From positions 1 through 64,000 of the forward strand of contig CAZPYA010000001.1 in assembly GCA_964590255.1 (NCBI GenBank): DNA of 64,000 bases, written 5' to 3'. How positions within the stretch are numbered: position 1 is the first letter of the stretch; each line of letters opens with the position of its first letter. Shown in pieces: positions 25,899-34,777 of this stretch. Origin of the DNA: JAKIYB01 sp964590255 (GTDB taxonomy: Bacteria > Armatimonadota > Hebobacteria > CAIYQO01). A model generated the notes under the pieces. It searched no databases, was not told where the DNA came from, and was given only the letters and a program-made list of their open reading frames with translations. A program made the translations under genes and the position numbers.

Positions 25899-25986
25899 TA
25901 TTGCATCCAGTAGAATTAATAGCACAGTGTGGAAGCCGACCGTAGTCGCGTCCTGGCAGTTTTAGAAGTGATTTGGAAGTAAGTTG

Positions 25987-26076
25987 AGCAGCGAGTCTGG
26001 AAGCCGGCGCGAGCCGCGCGTCGGGAGAATCACTCCTCCCAAGGCGCGACTCGCGTCGGCTTCCAGACTCGCTGCT
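25987..26076. repeat. 90-bp palindromic element, family D
   Basis: Arms 25987-26019 and 26044-26076 are reverse complements with 2 mismatches in 33; outer ends AGCAGCGAGTCTGGAAG / CTTCCAGACTCGCTGCT. An inner GGGAG/CTCCC stem sits in the loop. A decayed further arm (GTGTGGAAGCCGACCG) is at 25928-25943. The same right arm recurs twice at 32709-32725 and 32801-32817. Confidence 0.75.
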
Positions 26077-26129
26077 GTTTTCCACAACTGTATGGATAAT
26101 CGTGCGGATGGGACATCCGCGCTCCCAGG

Positions 26130-28091
26130 CTATTTCCGTTCGAGCAGGATGGGGAGGCCGTTGGTTTCCTTCTGGGCGAAGGCGGGTTCGGGGTTGCCCT
26201 GGCTGAAGTAGACCCACCAGGTGCTGCCCAGACCCTGGCCGCCGCGGGGGCCGTTGTGGCCGGCCCAGGGGTCGGCAAGGATGGCGCGGACGCGGGCATT
26301 GGCCAGACGCGACCAGGCGGCGTAGGCGGCGGCCTGGCAGGTGACGGAATCGGACATGCCGGAGAGGATGAGCACCGGGCAGGTGATGCGCGGGGCGAAG
26401 TTGGCGGCGTCCATGTAGCGCGCCACGGCGACGCGCGCCTCGATCACCTGTGGGTCCTTCACGGGCTGTAACTTGTCGTCCAGCGGATCGATGGGCGGCC
26501 AGAAGGCGGGCAGGTGGCGCAGCTTCCACTCCAGGCCGAAGAGGCCGGGGCTGCCGCTCACCGCCATGCCCACCTTGGGGTTCAGCGCGGCGGTGATGAA
26601 GGTGAGACCGCCGCCCTGCGAGCCGCCGGTGACGAAGATGCGCGCGGGGTCGGTCTCCGGCCGCGCGGCGAGGATATCCACCGCCCGGCTGCACGCGGCG
26701 AAGACGGCGCGGTAATACCATGTCTCTTTCTTCTCGATACCGGTCTGGAAGTAGTCCCAGCCGCGGTTGAAATACGGGTCGGGCTTGTAGGTGAGGGTGG
26801 GGTATTCCACCTCCTGGCCGGCGATGGCCAGCGACATGCCGACGACCGGGCCGGCATACGGCAGGTACGTGGCGTTGATGCCGCTGGGCGGCAGTTGCAG
26901 GTGGGCGGGGTACTTGCCCTCCTTCACCGGCACCGACAGCCAGGCGTTGAACTTGCGCCCAAAGAGGCCCATGAAGGACAGCTTGTAGAGCTTGTTGGCG
27001 GCGTCTTCCTTCACCAGCGTCAACTGCACGTCCGCCGGAATCTTCTCCTGCTCGGCCAGCGTGTCGTTCCAGAACGTGTCGAAATCAGCGGGGCGCTCAG
27101 GCGGCGTCATCTTCGAGATGTCGTAGGCGAAGGGGAAGTTGCGCGTCGCCAGCGTCTCCTCGCCCTGCTTGGCCACCAGCGTCGCCTGGTAAAAGCCCGG
27201 CGCGGGCGCCACGTTGAAGAGCACCTTGCTTTCCGCCAGCGCGGCCAACTTCAACGGTTGCTGTTGGCGGAAGACTTCCTTTTTCGTGAGGAAATCGGTG
27301 ACCACCAGTTCGGCCGTGCCGTCAATGGCGACTCCCGGAAAGCGCAGCTTCGCCGCGAAGCCCATCGCCGCGGGGGCACCGCCGGGGAACAGGTGATTGG
27401 CCGTCGGCACGGCGATGACGGACTGCAGCGCGTCGGCAGCGGTCGGTTTGGCATGGACCACAATGCGCCGGGTGATAGTATCCTTGGCCCAGGTGCGCGG
27501 CATCCACATCTGCAGCACCATCGGATCGGTGTCGGGCTTTTTGGCCGAATTTTTCGCGATGTGGTAGAACGCGCCCGCCGGTAGCGTGATATTCGCGCCG
27601 CGGGGATTGAAGAGTTGCGGCGCGCCCTCGCGCCAGACGGTCTTCATCGGGATCGCCTCGCCCGATTGCTGCTCATACATGGTCACGCCCACCTGGTTCA
27701 CGCATATCGACCAGATCGTCGGGTCCGCGGTGTGCGAAAAGGTCAGCTCAATGGCGTCCGGCAGGAAGGTGTAGATCAGCGTATGCTTGTCCGCGGTGGC
27801 GGTAACAATAGGGCCCTCCGCGCTGACCGTGGTGAATTTATACGCCGTCGCCGTCCATTCCGCCGCCTCGACGATGGTAAGGTAGCCGCCGCCCACCACC
27901 CCTTTGAGGCCGTCACAGAGAAATTCGGTGCCGTCGCTCACCAGCGAGTGCAGATTGCCGTCCGCCCCCACCTTCGCGGTGTAATTCGCGGTGGCGGCCG
28001 TGTAGCCGCCGTCGTCGGCTTTGGTGATCGTCACCTGAGAGAGCGCTGCCATGGCGGCTAGAGTGAGCAGCAGCAGGACAGAGATGCGCAT
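26130..28091 (-). CDS. secreted acetylxylan-esterase-like (AXE1/CE7) alpha/beta hydrolase
   Basis: 653 aa from the ATG with GGAGG 8 nt upstream. Signal peptide RISVLLLLTLAAMAALS. The N-terminal ~300 residues form a beta-rich domain of unknown type (TYTAKVGADGNLHSLVSDG, FLPDAIELTFSH). The C-terminal ~300 residues are an AXE1/CE7-like hydrolase: PERPADFDTFWNDTL, RILVTGGSQGGGLTFITAAL-type nucleophile elbow (G-G-S-Q-G-G, as in cephalosporin-C deacetylase/acetylxylan esterase), a catalytic Asp in LILSGMSDSVT and a His in DPWAGHNGP. It probably removes acetyl groups from plant polysaccharides in the periplasm or outside. Confidence 0.85.
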   Translation of the reverse strand: MRISVLLLLTLAAMAALSQVTITKADDGGYTAATANYTAKVGADGNLHSLVSDGTEFLCDGLKGVVGGGYLTIVEAAEWTATAYKFTTVSAEGPIVTATADKHTLIYTFLPDAIELTFSHTADPTIWSICVNQVGVTMYEQQSGEAIPMKTVWREGAPQLFNPRGANITLPAGAFYHIAKNSAKKPDTDPMVLQMWMPRTWAKDTITRRIVVHAKPTAADALQSVIAVPTANHLFPGGAPAAMGFAAKLRFPGVAIDGTAELVVTDFLTKKEVFRQQQPLKLAALAESKVLFNVAPAPGFYQATLVAKQGEETLATRNFPFAYDISKMTPPERPADFDTFWNDTLAEQEKIPADVQLTLVKEDAANKLYKLSFMGLFGRKFNAWLSVPVKEGKYPAHLQLPPSGINATYLPYAGPVVGMSLAIAGQEVEYPTLTYKPDPYFNRGWDYFQTGIEKKETWYYRAVFAACSRAVDILAARPETDPARIFVTGGSQGGGLTFITAALNPKVGMAVSGSPGLFGLEWKLRHLPAFWPPIDPLDDKLQPVKDPQVIEARVAVARYMDAANFAPRITCPVLILSGMSDSVTCQAAAYAAWSRLANARVRAILADPWAGHNGPRGGQGLGSTWWVYFSQGNPEPAFAQKETNGLPILLERK

Positions 28092-28123
28092 GGGAAAGCC
28101 TCCGCAAGGATGGGTGTGCCTAC

Positions 28124-28129
28124 AGTATA
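28124..28129 (-). promoter_or_regulatory. candidate -10 box for esterase gene
   Basis: Minus-strand TATACT preceded by GCGG, 32 nt before the ATG at 28091. No convincing -35 hexamer is seen. Confidence 0.35.
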
Positions 28130-28270
28130 CCGCAAAGTGGGGAAAAGATGCTGGGAGTATGGTTATCCGCAACATGATGCGGAAAAATGACTGACGAATT
28201 GCATCAAGCTGAACCAACAATTCCATCCTACCCTGACCGGCACCATCTGATCAAGCGAGAATTTGTGATG

Positions 28271-29662
28271 TTAATGGGCGGTTGATAACGTCGGAGTACC
28301 GGGAGCGACACTCCATGCCTGTGATGTAACAGTCATAAAAGAGCCCGCCGGTTTTGTATAGATGACTGTCTGTGACGAACCATCGGATTTCATGATTATG
28401 ATGGAGGAACCACGCACACAAAGCAACTTGGTGTCATCCGGACTCCAGCAGACCTTGGTTATTCCCTGGCCGTTTGCCACTTGCGCCAGTCCTGTTCCAT
28501 CAGCATTGATGAAGAATAAACCGGCATATGTGCCGACTTTTCCGACAACAGCGAGTCGCGTGCCGTCCTTACTCCAGGTGGGATACCACAGGTAATCGGT
28601 AGGGGTGAGATTCGTCAAGGGGATATCGGCTCCTGACGACAAATCAATACGATGCAAGTTAATTGTCAGGTATGCCTGATCCTCTTCATGTCGTCCATAA
28701 ATCAGATATCGACCATCCGGACTGAAAGTCGGATAATCTTCACGCTTCCAATGGCTCGTACGCTGAATACGATTCGACCCATCTGCATTGGCCGTATATA
28801 CCTCCCCGGTATCGTTGTCATTTGAGTAAAATGCGATTTGCTTATCGTCCAGGCTCCAGTTCGTATTGCATATCCAGTAAGGTTGGATCACTTTCCACAG
28901 TTCTCGTTTATTCGTGCCGTCGCTGCTCATCATCATGAGGCGATATCGATAGACCAGATCGCCATAATCCCCTTCGGAATAGAGGACACTTTTACCGTCA
29001 TGACTAAGTGATGCATATTCCGTGTAGCCTGTATTGCTGAATGGCAAGAGCGTTTTCCGTGATGAGCCGTCGGCATTCAATAGTTGAATGGATGTGGCAT
29101 TGCTGCTGTCACGCAGAGAGATGACAATCATGCCGTTAAGGCTGATTTCATCGCTTATCCCACCATGTCCATCCGCGGCAATGATGACCACATGCTTGTT
29201 ATGCCGGAAGTCCAGGTCGTCGATCCCAACGATGGCGTAATTGCCGACTGTCTTCATACGCAGCAGATCACCGGTTTCAATCGTTGACGCCGGATCCTTG
29301 ATATCGCCACGGGCCATATCAAACAATTTGGCGTTGAATCCGTATTCCGGCGCGGTGTTGGTGCCCGTGCCGGTGAGGGACGGGCAATCGTAAATCTGTT
29401 TCTCGTTGTAGGCCACCAGCGCCTTCGACCAGGCCTGAGTGGCGGGGTCTGGGAAGAACTTGTCGTCGTAGTCATCGGTATACATCTGCATCGCGATGGC
29501 AATCTGGCGCTGGTTGGCGAGGCAGGTGGCCTGGCGCGCCTTCTCGCGCGCTTTGGCGAAGATCGGGACGAGGATGGCCGCGAGCACCGCCAAGATGGCG
29601 ATGACCACCAGTAGCTCGATGAGCGTGAACGCATATCGATGCGTGCGTAGCCGTGCGGGCAT
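28271..29662 (-). CDS. prepilin-like protein fused to a TolB-type beta-propeller
   Basis: 463 aa. N-terminus RYA-FTLIELLVV is a class III prepilin signal (Ala rather than Gly at -1, Glu5 present), followed by a hydrophobic helix and FAKAREKARQATCLANQRQ. A pseudopilin/DUF1559-like globular part ends in the H-X9-DG motif (H154, D164-G165). Unlike usual members the chain continues for about 270 residues with six WD/TolB-like blades: SLSHDGKSVLYS, NWSLDDKQIAFYS, TFSPDGRYLIYG, TWSKDGTRLAVVG, CWSPDDTKLLCV and a final AWSVAPG. GGGAGG precedes the ATG. Base composition is clearly less GC-rich than its neighbours. A propeller displayed on a pseudopilin is unusual; role unknown. Confidence 0.85.
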   Translation of the reverse strand: MPARLRTHRYAFTLIELLVVIAILAVLAAILVPIFAKAREKARQATCLANQRQIAIAMQMYTDDYDDKFFPDPATQAWSKALVAYNEKQIYDCPSLTGTGTNTAPEYGFNAKLFDMARGDIKDPASTIETGDLLRMKTVGNYAIVGIDDLDFRHNKHVVIIAADGHGGISDEISLNGMIVISLRDSSNATSIQLLNADGSSRKTLLPFSNTGYTEYASLSHDGKSVLYSEGDYGDLVYRYRLMMMSSDGTNKRELWKVIQPYWICNTNWSLDDKQIAFYSNDNDTGEVYTANADGSNRIQRTSHWKREDYPTFSPDGRYLIYGRHEEDQAYLTINLHRIDLSSGADIPLTNLTPTDYLWYPTWSKDGTRLAVVGKVGTYAGLFFINADGTGLAQVANGQGITKVCWSPDDTKLLCVRGSSIIIMKSDGSSQTVIYTKPAGSFMTVTSQAWSVAPGTPTLSTAH

Positions 29663-29720
29663 CTGGAATCCTCCCGCTGCTGTTGACAGGACTGGTATCG
29701 AAATAAAGATAACTATACCA

Positions 29721-29748
29721 ATTATACACCCTCTCTATCGATTAGCAA
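29721..29748 (-). promoter_or_regulatory. sigma-70 promoter for pilin-propeller gene
   Basis: Minus-strand TTGCTA - 16 nt - TATAAT, 58 nt before the ATG; a second possible -10 (TATAGT) lies just downstream. The 190-bp gap is shared with the divergent cyclase gene. Confidence 0.5.
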
Positions 29749-29852
29749 GCTGAATGTATAAAAAAGTTCTATCTATTGGACTCTCGGCCTGGTTAGCGTG
29801 GAATATCTCTACGCATGTGCGAGCAGAACAGGGATAATGGACTCTCTGCCGA

Positions 29853-32648
29853 ATGAAGACAACGGGTTTGACGATGGGAGTATGCTACGTGAGCACTTGG
29901 GCCACATCCGGCACGTATACGCTGTTCTTTACCGATATTGAGGGGAGCACTCGGCGATGGGGCGAAAATCCGGCAGCGATGCGCGTATTGCTGGAGCAGC
30001 ATGACCGCATCCTGCGGGAGACGATCGCCACACATCACGGGCATGTCTTTAAAACGATCGGCGATGCGTTCTGTGCGGCCTTCGTCTCCGCGCAAGATGC
30101 CTTGCTGGCTGCCGTCGATGCCCAACTCGCTTTTACCGGTCTTACGGTATCCGCGGAGATACCGATTCGCGTGCGCATCGCATTGCACACCGGTGAAGTG
30201 GAAGCGCGTGACGACGATTTCTTTGGCCCGCCGGTCAATCGTGTCGCCCGTCTGCTGGCTATTACGCATGGTGGGCAAATCCTCGTGACGCAGGCCACCT
30301 ATGCGCTGGTGCGTGATCACGCCCCGGCACAGGTGACATTCTACGATCTTGGGTTGCATCGCCTGCGTGATATCGCACGTCCGGAACAGATTCATCAAGT
30401 CAATCCACCGGGATTATCCGGTTCATTTCCCCCGCTGCGCACCGACACCTTTACGCCCGGTAATATCCAATCGCAAGTTACCACATTTGTTGGACGCGAG
30501 CACGAATTGCGCGAAATTACCGATTTACTCGGCCAAACCCGCCTTCTTACGCTCATCGGCATCGGGGGTACCGGGAAAACGCGCCTGGCCGTGCAACTGG
30601 CTGAGCTCCTTGCTAGCGATTATGCTGATGGCGCCTGGTTTATTGATCTCGCGCCGATTACCGAAGGCGCGCTGGTCGCCCAAACGCTGGCAATCACGCT
30701 GGGGATCAGTCTGGAAGGGCATCGGCAAGCTCTGCCGGAAATCGTGGCGTTCATCCGCAGCAAGCGCTTGCTGCTCGTGCTGGATAATTGCGAGCATCTG
30801 GTGGATGCCTGCGCCGAGCTCACCAGCACGCTGCTGAACGCGGGGGCGGGCGTAACTATTCTCGCGACCAGCCGCGAGACGCTCCGCGTGCCCGGCGAGA
30901 CGATTTATCGTCTTCTACCGTTGACCTGTCCGATACCCGATGACGCCACGCCATCACCAGATGCGCTGATGCAGTATGAAGCCGTACGGCTATTTCTCGA
31001 CCGCGCGATTGCCGTACAACCGGGCTTCATCATTACCGCAAACAATGCTGCCATCGTCAGTCAACTCTGTATCAACCTTGACGGATTGCCGTTGGCGATT
31101 GAATTGGCGACCGCGAGACTGCGGGTAATGACGGTTGAGCAGATCGTCGCACGGTTGGGTGATCGCTTCCGACTACTGGCTGGCGGTGCTCGCTCTGTGC
31201 TGCCACGGCAGCAGACACTACGCGCGCTGATCGACTGGAGTTATGATCTACTGGACGTGTCCGAACAGGCATTGCTGCGACGGTTAACGGTTTTCGCCGG
31301 CGGGTGGACGCTGGAAGCCGCCGAGGATGTATGCGCGGATGATATAGTCGAAAGTTGGGAGATTCTCGACTTGCTCACCGGCCTGGTCGATAAATCGCTG
31401 GTGTTGTCTGACCCCACCGACGCGGGGATGCGCTTCCGCATGCTGGAAGTGGTGCGCCAATATTGCAACGAGAAATTGCGCGACGCCGGTGAAACGGACA
31501 CCTTCCAGACACGGCACGCCGGTCATTTCCTGGCGCAAGTGGCACGCGAGAAACGTGAGATTGCTGGTGCGGCCTCTTCGGATATTTGGGCGCACTGGGC
31601 GGCATACAACGTCGCGGAGATGGATAATTTCCGCACCGCGCTACGCCACGACTCCGTCGGGCTGGACGGTTTTCCGCTGGCGCTGACATTCTTCCGCCGT
31701 CTCCCGCAGGAATGCCATTCCTGGCTTGATGTGTTGCTGACTCGCAATATTGATGCACAAACGATGGAGCGCGCGGAAGCACTGCTCTGGGCGGCGCACG
31801 TGTGTCGGACCCATGCGGAAGCACGGCCGTATGTCGAGGAAAGCCTGGTTATCTTTCGGCAGTTACGGCACACGGCCAGCATCTGCGAGTGTCTGCGTAC
31901 GCTGTCACGCCACGCCGTCGCACGCGGCGATCTGGTGGAAGCGGAACGATTGAGCGCGGAATGCCGACGCGAGGCGGGGGATGGTGCGGATTACGATGCT
32001 GCGGTACATGCCTGTATCGCCGCAGCGGTGATCGAATTGGCACTCGGCCATGTCGACGCAGCGCGACCATGTTTGGAGCAGGCGCTCGCGATCCGGCGCA
32101 AAATGCAACTGCCCCAGGAAGTGGCCTTTATTCTATTCCATCTCGGCACGGCTGAATACTTGACCGGGCATTTTGACCGCGCGCGCGAACTCGCCATGGA
32201 AAGCAATCAGTTGTTCCAGGAAACCGGCAATCCATCCTACACACCGCCATTGCGTCTGCTTGGCGATATCGCACGGGCGCAGGGCTGTTATCATGAAGCG
32301 CTAACATATTACCGGGCCAGCATTCTCGACCACTGGCGGCAAGTGGATTCACACACGTCCATACTACTGTTAGAACGATTCGGTTATACTGATGCCGCGA
32401 TGGGTTCTCTCGACCGCGCGGTGCGCTGGCTGGCCGCGGCCGACCATCTGCGCCAACGGGATGGGTATCCACGCATGCCGGTCGAAGTGCGCGAGTGGGA
32501 ACGAGAGATCACTGTTCTACGTAAGACACTTCACGACACGATTTTCCAGGCCGCCTGGGATGCTTGCCACACGGACTACCATACCGATCTCCTAGGAACG
32601 GTCTTAACAGAGACGCAAACAGCTGGCACGGAAATGGACTGCGCCTGA
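29853..32648 (+). CDS. class III nucleotide cyclase - NB-ARC (STAND) - TPR signalling protein
   Basis: 931 aa, cytoplasmic (no TM). Residues 22-180: class III adenylate/guanylate cyclase domain with metal Asp in FTDIEGST (D28), KTIGDAFCAAF (D71) and the VNRVARLL transition-state Asn/Arg region (129-133), so catalytic residues look intact. Residues 205-500: NB-ARC-like STAND ATPase with P-loop GIGGTGKTRLA (236-246), Walker B LLLVLDNCEHL and GLPLAIELATARL. From about 640: TPR repeats in MalT/AfsR style. Proteins of this order sense a ligand through TPRs and couple ATP-driven assembly to cNMP production; the ligand is unknown. It is divergent from the pilin-propeller gene. Confidence 0.88.
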   Translation: MKTTGLTMGVCYVSTWATSGTYTLFFTDIEGSTRRWGENPAAMRVLLEQHDRILRETIATHHGHVFKTIGDAFCAAFVSAQDALLAAVDAQLAFTGLTVSAEIPIRVRIALHTGEVEARDDDFFGPPVNRVARLLAITHGGQILVTQATYALVRDHAPAQVTFYDLGLHRLRDIARPEQIHQVNPPGLSGSFPPLRTDTFTPGNIQSQVTTFVGREHELREITDLLGQTRLLTLIGIGGTGKTRLAVQLAELLASDYADGAWFIDLAPITEGALVAQTLAITLGISLEGHRQALPEIVAFIRSKRLLLVLDNCEHLVDACAELTSTLLNAGAGVTILATSRETLRVPGETIYRLLPLTCPIPDDATPSPDALMQYEAVRLFLDRAIAVQPGFIITANNAAIVSQLCINLDGLPLAIELATARLRVMTVEQIVARLGDRFRLLAGGARSVLPRQQTLRALIDWSYDLLDVSEQALLRRLTVFAGGWTLEAAEDVCADDIVESWEILDLLTGLVDKSLVLSDPTDAGMRFRMLEVVRQYCNEKLRDAGETDTFQTRHAGHFLAQVAREKREIAGAASSDIWAHWAAYNVAEMDNFRTALRHDSVGLDGFPLALTFFRRLPQECHSWLDVLLTRNIDAQTMERAEALLWAAHVCRTHAEARPYVEESLVIFRQLRHTASICECLRTLSRHAVARGDLVEAERLSAECRREAGDGADYDAAVHACIAAAVIELALGHVDAARPCLEQALAIRRKMQLPQEVAFILFHLGTAEYLTGHFDRARELAMESNQLFQETGNPSYTPPLRLLGDIARAQGCYHEALTYYRASILDHWRQVDSHTSILLLERFGYTDAAMGSLDRAVRWLAAADHLRQRDGYPRMPVEVREWEREITVLRKTLHDTIFQAAWDACHTDYHTDLLGTVLTETQTAGTEMDCA

Positions 32649-32694
32649 CAGACAGTGAGAGCCGCACCCGGCGTGCATCTCACTACCGTGGGCG

Positions 32695-32817
32695 CGGCTC
32701 TCGCCATGCTTCCAGACTTGCTGCTCTACTTACTCCCCGGTGCTATCTACTTTGTCTTGGGCGCGGCTCGCGCGGCTCCGATTACATGCGGGGTTTTCAA
32801 CTTCCAGACTCGCTGCT
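32695..32817. repeat. decayed family D palindrome arms
   Basis: Two right-arm copies, CTTCCAGACTTGCTGCT at 32709-32725 and CTTCCAGACTCGCTGCT at 32801-32817, each preceded by GCGCGGCTC. Same family as 25987-26076. Together they bracket the 26.1-32.7 kb segment. Confidence 0.6.
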
Positions 32818-32828
32818 GTCTGAATAGC

Positions 32829-33584
32829 CTATTTTCCCATGGCTTTGAGGCCTTGCAGGCATTTGTCCACGGCGTCCAGCGGGGCGTAGGCGTCGCTTTC
32901 ATACTCGACGACGTACCAGTCGGTGGCGCCGAGGGTTTCGCAGGCGTGGAAGATGCCGGCCCAATCGGACGCGTCCTCGCCGATGGGGGCTTTAAAGGGG
33001 TCGGCGGCGCCGGGGGTGTAGGGTTTTAGGTGCACGCTGCCGGCGCGTCCGGGATATTTGTGCAGCAGGGCCACCGGGTCGGCGCCGCCGTGCATGGCAT
33101 TGCCGGTGTCAAGCTGGGTGATGACGCGGCGGTCGGTGTGGCTGAAGAAGGTGTCCCACGGCTCCTCGCCGTCCAGCGGCTGGAATTCGGTGGTGTGGTT
33201 GTGGTAGCCGGTCAGCAGGTCGTGCGCGCCCAGCGTGTCGGCGAGGGCGTTGAAGAAGCCGGCCATCGCCGCCCAGTTCGCGCGGGTGTCCATCTTGTGT
33301 GGGAAGCCGGGGATGATGACGCGGCGGTTGCCCACCGCTTTGTTCAGCGTGATGGTCGCCGCCAGCGTGTCGTCCTGCACCATGTTGAACCCGGTGTGCC
33401 AGCCGCAGCAGACCAGCCCGACCTCGTCGAGCATCGCGCGCAGCAGCGCCCCGCCCACCGGCGGCGCTCCGGCGAACTCGACGCCTTCATAGCCCATCGC
33501 CGCCACCGCTTTCAGTGTGCCGAGGGGATCGCGGGCGAAATCTTGCCGCACGGAATACATCTCTAATCCGATGGGGATGCGCAT
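32829..33584 (-). CDS. sugar phosphate isomerase/epimerase (xylose-isomerase-like TIM barrel)
   Basis: 251 aa from the ATG with GGAGG 9 nt upstream; an 84-codon Arg-rich extension in the same frame is discarded. TIM-barrel features: PIGLEMYSVRQDFARDPLGTLKAVAAMGYEGVEFAG at the start, then LLTGYHNHTTEFQPL (His metal ligand region), VITQLDTGNAMHGGADPVALL and GSVHLKPYTPG, ending WYVVEYESD. This fits the IolE/IolH/YcjR group of metal-dependent isomerases. The gene lies after galE on the same strand; substrate unknown. Confidence 0.88.
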   Translation of the reverse strand: MRIPIGLEMYSVRQDFARDPLGTLKAVAAMGYEGVEFAGAPPVGGALLRAMLDEVGLVCCGWHTGFNMVQDDTLAATITLNKAVGNRRVIIPGFPHKMDTRANWAAMAGFFNALADTLGAHDLLTGYHNHTTEFQPLDGEEPWDTFFSHTDRRVITQLDTGNAMHGGADPVALLHKYPGRAGSVHLKPYTPGAADPFKAPIGEDASDWAGIFHACETLGATDWYVVEYESDAYAPLDAVDKCLQGLKAMGK

Positions 33585-33658
33585 GGGGAATACCTCCACG
33601 AAAATGCTGGGGCTATTGTAGCCGGTGCGGGGGCGCGAGGCAAGCGCCGGCACATGGG

Positions 33659-34654
33659 TTAGATGCCGCGGGCGAGGCGGATGGCGTCCCATTGCAGCGC
33701 GTCGGCGATGCCGTCCTGGGTGGAGCGTTGAGCCTGCCAGCCAATGAGGCGGCGGGCGGTGTCGGCGCTGGCGTAGGCGCCGGCGACGTCGCCGGGACGC
33801 GCGGGGGATTCGACGGTGGGCAGCGCCGTGCCCCACACCTGCGCGAAGGCGGCCACCAGTTCCTTCACCGTCACGCCGGTGCCGGTGCCCAGGTTGATGG
33901 CCCGGTAACGCTCGCCATCGGCGAAGGCGTCGTCAAACTGCTCCATGGCCCGCACGTGCGCCTGCGCCAGGTCCCACACGTGGATGTAATCGCGGATGCC
34001 GGAGCCGTCGCGGGTGGGCCAGTCGACGCCGGTAATGTGGAACTGCGGCTCGCGCCCCTGCGCCACCGCGACCAGCTTGCCCAGCACGTGCGACGGGTTG
34101 GCGATGTAGGCGCCCGAGCGCATTTTGGGGTCGGCGCCGATGGGGTTGAAGTAGCGCAGCGCGATGCCCCGCAGGTCGTAAGCGGCGCAGAAATCTTGCA
34201 GGATCATCTCCATCATGTATTTCGTGCGGGCATACGGGCTGCGCGGGCGTAGCGGGGCGTCCTCGGTGACCATGAAACTCGGCACGTCGTCGTAGATGGA
34301 GGCGGAGGAGCTGAAGACCACCCGCCGGCAGCCCAGCCGGCGCAGCGACCCGAAGAGGCGCAGCGATTTCGCCACGTTTTCGGTGTAGTACTGCTCGGGG
34401 TTCGCCACCGAGTCGGGCACCACGATGAGCGCGGCGCAGTGGATAGTGCAGATGATCTCCGGGTGGTCGGCGAAGACGCGGCCAAGCAGCGCGTCGCCGG
34501 CGATGTCGCCGTGGTAAAACGCCCGCCCCTCGGTGAACTGCACCCGCCCGTTCACCAGCGAGTCGAGGACCACCGGCACGTGGCCGCTGTCTTCCAGCGC
34601 GGAACAGATGGTGCTGCCGATATAGCCGGCGCCGCCGGTGACGAGGATTTTCAT
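33659..34654 (-). CDS. galE: UDP-glucose 4-epimerase family protein
   Basis: 331 aa extended SDR from the ATG with GGGAG upstream. N-terminal KILVTGGAGYIGSTICSAL (GxxGxxG NAD motif), HCAALIVVPDSVANPEQYYTENV, the catalytic Ser stretch FSSSASIYDDVP, the YxxxK in SPYARTKYMMEMIL, and LRYFNPIGADP, DGSGIRDYIHVWDLAQAH and YRAINLGTGTGVTVKEL, all in the order of GalE. It interconverts UDP-glucose and UDP-galactose, or a related UDP-sugar. Co-oriented with the isomerase gene, 74 nt apart. Confidence 0.92.
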   Translation of the reverse strand: MKILVTGGAGYIGSTICSALEDSGHVPVVLDSLVNGRVQFTEGRAFYHGDIAGDALLGRVFADHPEIICTIHCAALIVVPDSVANPEQYYTENVAKSLRLFGSLRRLGCRRVVFSSSASIYDDVPSFMVTEDAPLRPRSPYARTKYMMEMILQDFCAAYDLRGIALRYFNPIGADPKMRSGAYIANPSHVLGKLVAVAQGREPQFHITGVDWPTRDGSGIRDYIHVWDLAQAHVRAMEQFDDAFADGERYRAINLGTGTGVTVKELVAAFAQVWGTALPTVESPARPGDVAGAYASADTARRLIGWQAQRSTQDGIADALQWDAIRLARGI

Positions 34655-34697
34655 GGTGATTCTCCCTGCGGGTATGCCCAACGCCCGGCCGTAAACG

Positions 34698-34731
34698 GCC
34701 GGGCTACCAAACGACGCCCCCTGGAAGGGGG
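34698..34731. repeat. dispersed 34-bp repeat, copy 1
   Basis: Contains CGACGCCCCCTGGAAGGGGG, whose CCCCC and GGGGG arms form a small hairpin. 32 of 34 bases recur at 63302-63335. An adjoining CGGCCGTAAACGGCCG palindrome lies just upstream. Confidence 0.65.
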
Positions 34732-34777
34732 TTTGATGCCGTGAATGCCGCGATTACCTTCTGGCCACGTCCCTATT

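Noticed and set aside
26078..26099. DnaA-box cluster / origin of replication (TTTTCCACA and the complement of TATGGATAA)
   Set aside because: Only two one-mismatch boxes within one palindromic repeat; no AT-rich unwinding region or dnaA gene. Insufficient for oriC.
32829..33836. 84-residue Arg-rich extension of the sugar isomerase
   Set aside because: Overlaps the end of galE, low-complexity; the GGAGG-preceded ATG is the natural start.
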